DNA of 6,370 nt from an archaeon (GTDB taxonomy: Archaea > Aenigmatarchaeota > Aenigmatarchaeia > GW2011-AR5 > GCA-2688965). The notes under the pieces were generated by a model, which ran no database searches, was not told where the DNA came from, and saw only the letters and a list, made by a program, of their open reading frames with translations. The position numbers and the translations under genes were made by a program. Shown piece by piece: positions 4,516-6,370 of this stretch; position 1 is the first letter of the stretch; each line of letters begins with the position of its first letter. The DNA is taken from positions 1 through 6,370 of the forward strand of contig NZEE01000095.1 in the NCBI GenBank assembly GCA_002688965.1, in the 5' to 3' direction.

Positions 4516-6009
4516 ACAAGCTGGCCAGACATTGATACAGATGCTGGTGACAGAGATGAACTAATTAATGCTGCGAGAGAATTATATGGCAATGACGCTG
4601 TTATTCCTGTTTCTAATTTTAATACCCTTAAGCTTAAGTCTCTTGTTAAAGATATTGCAAAGTTTTACGATATTCCGTTCGATGAAGTGAATAAGGTAAC
4701 TGGTCCACTTCAAGATCAAGTAATGCAAAAAGCAATGGATAAAAATCAAGAAAAGTCTGTATTTGTTTTAAAACATGAAGACTGCATGAAATATTCGCCA
4801 GAGTATAATGAATTCATGACAACATACCCAGAAGTTGCTGAACATGTTGAAACATTGTTTATGCAAAATAGAGCTATTGGGCGGCATGCAGGAGGTGTAA
4901 TAATAGCCGATGCTGATTTGTTAGCAGAGTCAATGCCTATTGTCGGCGTACGTGGTGATTTGCAAACACCATGGACAGAGGGTATGAACTTTAGAAATCT
5001 TGAAGACAATGGCTTTCTTAAGTTTGATTTCTTGGGTTTAACGCTTCTTAAAGATGTAGAGAATTGTATATATCGAATTCTTAAAAAGCAAGGAAATCTT
5101 AAGCCTACATTTACAGATGCTCGCGCATTCTTTGATAAATATTTAAATTGCAGGAACGTGAAACAAGACGATAAAAAAGTGTGGGATCATGTATATAAGG
5201 ATGGACATTTTTGTGGTGTATTCCAATTTACAGCCGTCGGAGCTCGAAACTTTGCCGTGGAAGCTGAACCTGATTCAATTGAAGAGCTAGCAGCACTAAC
5301 TGCTATTTATCGACCGGGTCCGCTTAAAGCAAATGTACATAAGAAATATGTGAAAGCAAAGAAAAACGTTGCTGACATAAAGTATGATCATCCGATTATA
5401 GAAAAGATATTGGGACCGACATTTAATTACGTAGTATTCCAAGAGCAATTTATGCTATTGGCGCAAGAGCTAAGTGGGTTTGATCCTGGTGAAGCTGACA
5501 AGCTTAGGAAGACGCTGGTAAAGAAGTCATTAGACACGTTGCATTCCAAGGGATCCGAAAAAGCAATTGCTAGAGAAAAGTTTATTAAAGGTGCTAAAGA
5601 GATTAATGATGTACCCGAATCAGTATCATCTAAGCTATGGCAAGATATAGAAAACTTCGCGGTTTACGGCTTTAATAAAAGTTTACTATATAATACTTTA
5701 GTAGATACTTATGATCATAGAGGTAATTATTTAGCAACAAAGGAGATTAAAGATGTCATCCCAGGAGTTTACGTTAAGTCGAGAGATGAAGAAACAAAAG
5801 AAGAGATCTTTACACAGGTTTTGTCAAATCATGATCATGGAGAAGTGCCTACATTTAAGATTACGCTGGAAGACGGTCAAAGCGTTGAATGCACAATGCA
5901 TCACAAGTTTAGAGTTGAAGATGGAAGGATGTTACCGTTATGGTTTATAATTCAAGAGGATCTTTCGATTGTGTGTGCGGAAAAAGCTTTGCAAGAAACT
6001 CTAGCTTAA
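4375..6009 (+). CDS. dnaE: DnaE piece 4: IntC3, main catalytic core of polymerase III alpha, IntN4
   Basis: A 544-residue piece with IntC3 (1-47), DnaE extein (48-435) and IntN4 (436-544). The extein opens TSWPDIDTDAGDRDE with the catalytic PDxDxD aspartates (D52, D54, D56). It contains IGRHAGGVIIAD, LKFDFLGL (D218, the position of the third catalytic aspartate of E. coli DnaE), IYRPGPL, FQEQFM and GEADKLRKT, all hallmark family C motifs in normal order. It ends FAVYGFNK, just before the serine of the GFNKSHS motif. The palm metal ligands therefore sit here while the GRGS loop is on pieces 2 and 3. The remaining C-terminal DnaE regions (rest of fingers, beta-binding and tau-binding parts) are missing and should follow IntC4 to the right of the window. 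The start is ATG nine bases after the stop of piece 3. The last 70 nt overlap the next endonuclease gene. Confidence 0.94.
   Translation: MKDNNLYEIEEINFVHYDRDMIDIEVEGDHTFYVSENPDTDFVLTHNTSWPDIDTDAGDRDELINAARELYGNDAVIPVSNFNTLKLKSLVKDIAKFYDIPFDEVNKVTGPLQDQVMQKAMDKNQEKSVFVLKHEDCMKYSPEYNEFMTTYPEVAEHVETLFMQNRAIGRHAGGVIIADADLLAESMPIVGVRGDLQTPWTEGMNFRNLEDNGFLKFDFLGLTLLKDVENCIYRILKKQGNLKPTFTDARAFFDKYLNCRNVKQDDKKVWDHVYKDGHFCGVFQFTAVGARNFAVEAEPDSIEELAALTAIYRPGPLKANVHKKYVKAKKNVADIKYDHPIIEKILGPTFNYVVFQEQFMLLAQELSGFDPGEADKLRKTLVKKSLDTLHSKGSEKAIAREKFIKGAKEINDVPESVSSKLWQDIENFAVYGFNKSLLYNTLVDTYDHRGNYLATKEIKDVIPGVYVKSRDEETKEEIFTQVLSNHDHGEVPTFKITLEDGQSVECTMHHKFRVEDGRMLPLWFIIQEDLSIVCAEKALQETLA
5680..6006 (+). 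other. Split intein N-half, site 4 (IntN4), with Ser1 in place of Cys1
   Basis: 109 residues. Aligning SLLYNTLVDTYDHRGNY with the other three N-halves (position 6 Thr or Val, position 8 Val or Leu) puts Ser436 at intein position 1. Family continuity agrees, because DnaE reads GFNK-S here. The block B motif is CTMHH (T507-x-x-H510) and the tail GRMLPLWFIIQEDLSIV resembles the end of other split N-halves. The final ten or so residues lie in the region overlapped by the next gene and may be dispensable. The matching IntC4 is not in the window. Confidence 0.82.
5923..5929 (+). promoter_or_regulatory. Ribosome binding site inside IntN4 deciding the start of the site-4 endonuclease
   Basis: GGAAGGA ends ten bases before the ATG at 5940. 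It lies within IntN4 coding sequence and supports an endonuclease start that overlaps the intein, not one after its stop codon. Confidence 0.6.
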
Positions 6010-6370
6010 ATAACCACCAAAATAAATGCAAAGACTTTCTAGAAAAATCAACTGAAGGTGTTGATTATGTAGTATGCAAGCTTTGTGAACGTGTAGGAAA
6101 AAATATTACATCACATGTTAAAAAGCATCATTCTTTGTCTAAGTCTGAGTATGAAGAAAAATACAGTTCTACAGTTTGCGAAAAAACAAAAAGTGTATAT
6201 GCTGTGAATGGTAATTGGATAACAAGGGCAAAAGAACGCGGGGAAGATCTATCTGGGTATCTTGAAAAGTTAGGAAGCAAAATATCAGAAGGTATTATGA
6301 AGACCGGGCCTGCTCGAGAAGCAAGAAGACAGAATCTTTCTAGCTTAAATAAGTCTAAAGATTTTAGAGA
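5940..6370 (+). CDS. Partial zinc-finger homing endonuclease-like protein inside split intein site 4
   Basis: The frame from ATG 5940 stays open to the right edge (143 codons plus 2 nt), so only the N-terminal part is seen. Residues 9-30 form a C2HC-type zinc finger with the spacing C13-x3-F17-x5-L23-x2-H26-x3-C30; the first cysteine pair is C11-x-C13, one residue shorter than the usual C-x2-C. Residues 44-76 hold a second, MucR/Ros-like finger (C46-x2-C49-x9-H59, then HH at 63-64, followed by LSKSEYEEKY). Residues about 111-143 (GSKISEGIMKTGPAREARR and on) resemble NUMOD-type DNA-binding helices. No nuclease core has been reached yet. Position directly after an IntN, by analogy with site 2, makes a free-standing homing endonuclease the best call. 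A zinc-finger DNA-binding protein without nuclease remains possible. It overlaps the IntN4 frame by 70 nt and is probably translationally coupled. Confidence 0.75.
   Translation, partial: MVYNSRGSFDCVCGKSFARNSSLNNHQNKCKDFLEKSTEGVDYVVCKLCERVGKNITSHVKKHHSLSKSEYEEKYSSTVCEKTKSVYAVNGNWITRAKERGEDLSGYLEKLGSKISEGIMKTGPAREARRQNLSSLNKSKDFR

Noticed and set aside
4746..5009. 87-codon minus-strand frame opposite the DnaE core
   Set aside because: It lies wholly antisense to conserved family C motifs including GRHAGG, and has no recognisable domain.
5753..5950. 65-codon plus-strand frame inside IntN4
   Set aside because: It is an out-of-frame shadow of the intein; the gene that overlaps here with support is in the third frame starting at 5940.

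Overview
The window is AT-rich and carries a replicative DNA polymerase III alpha subunit (DnaE, family C) broken into separately translated pieces. Each break falls inside a split intein. Four consecutive open reading frames (706-1623, 1749-2888, 3874-4365, 4375-6009) encode DnaE segments bounded by complementary intein halves, in the order Extein1-IntN1 / IntC1-Extein2-IntN2 / IntC2-Extein3-IntN3 / IntC3-Extein4-IntN4. A fifth piece (IntC4 plus the DnaE C-terminus) is expected beyond the right edge. If all junctions trans-splice, the four exteins join without a gap into about 870 residues. They contain a PHP domain with all nine metal-binding positions filled, the palm with its GRGS and PDxDxD motifs, and the conserved motifs up to GFNK. 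The breaks lie at the most conserved active-site motifs: TTA|C (PHP metal ligand), GRG|S, HR|TSWPDIDTD and GFNK|S.

The four break sites differ in what separates the intein halves. Site 1 has a 125-nt gap with no recognisable gene. Site 2 holds a complete free-standing endonuclease-like gene (2943-3911) with a zinc-binding motif, NUMOD3-like repeats and a PD-(D/E)xK-type core; its 3' end overlaps the next piece. Site 3 has only 9 nt, which is an efficient re-initiation junction. Site 4 holds the start of a second zinc-finger, homing-endonuclease-like gene (5940 to the right edge) that overlaps the intein tail by 70 nt in another frame. This matches the 'fractured gene' arrangement known from marine metagenomes, in which a split intein in a nucleotide- or DNA-metabolism gene flanks a free-standing endonuclease. 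Four such sites in one polymerase, one of them delimiting a 33-residue extein, is an extreme case.

The left end (625-1, minus strand) is a divergent, partial gene of unknown function with one possible membrane segment. Its N-terminus resembles those of small proteins in T4-like marine phages. An 80-bp AT-rich divergent promoter region (626-705) separates it from the polymerase. The host is most likely a large AT-rich tailed phage, probably marine. This rests on the family resemblance of the inteins and endonucleases, the low GC and the absence of cellular genes, so a bacterial or plasmid origin cannot be excluded from the window alone.

Functionally, each polypeptide is translated from its own start (two use TTG), mostly behind clear Shine-Dalgarno sites. 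The pieces must find the correct partners among four coexisting split inteins to rebuild the polymerase. The endonucleases are inferred to drive spread of their loci into intein-free dnaE alleles.
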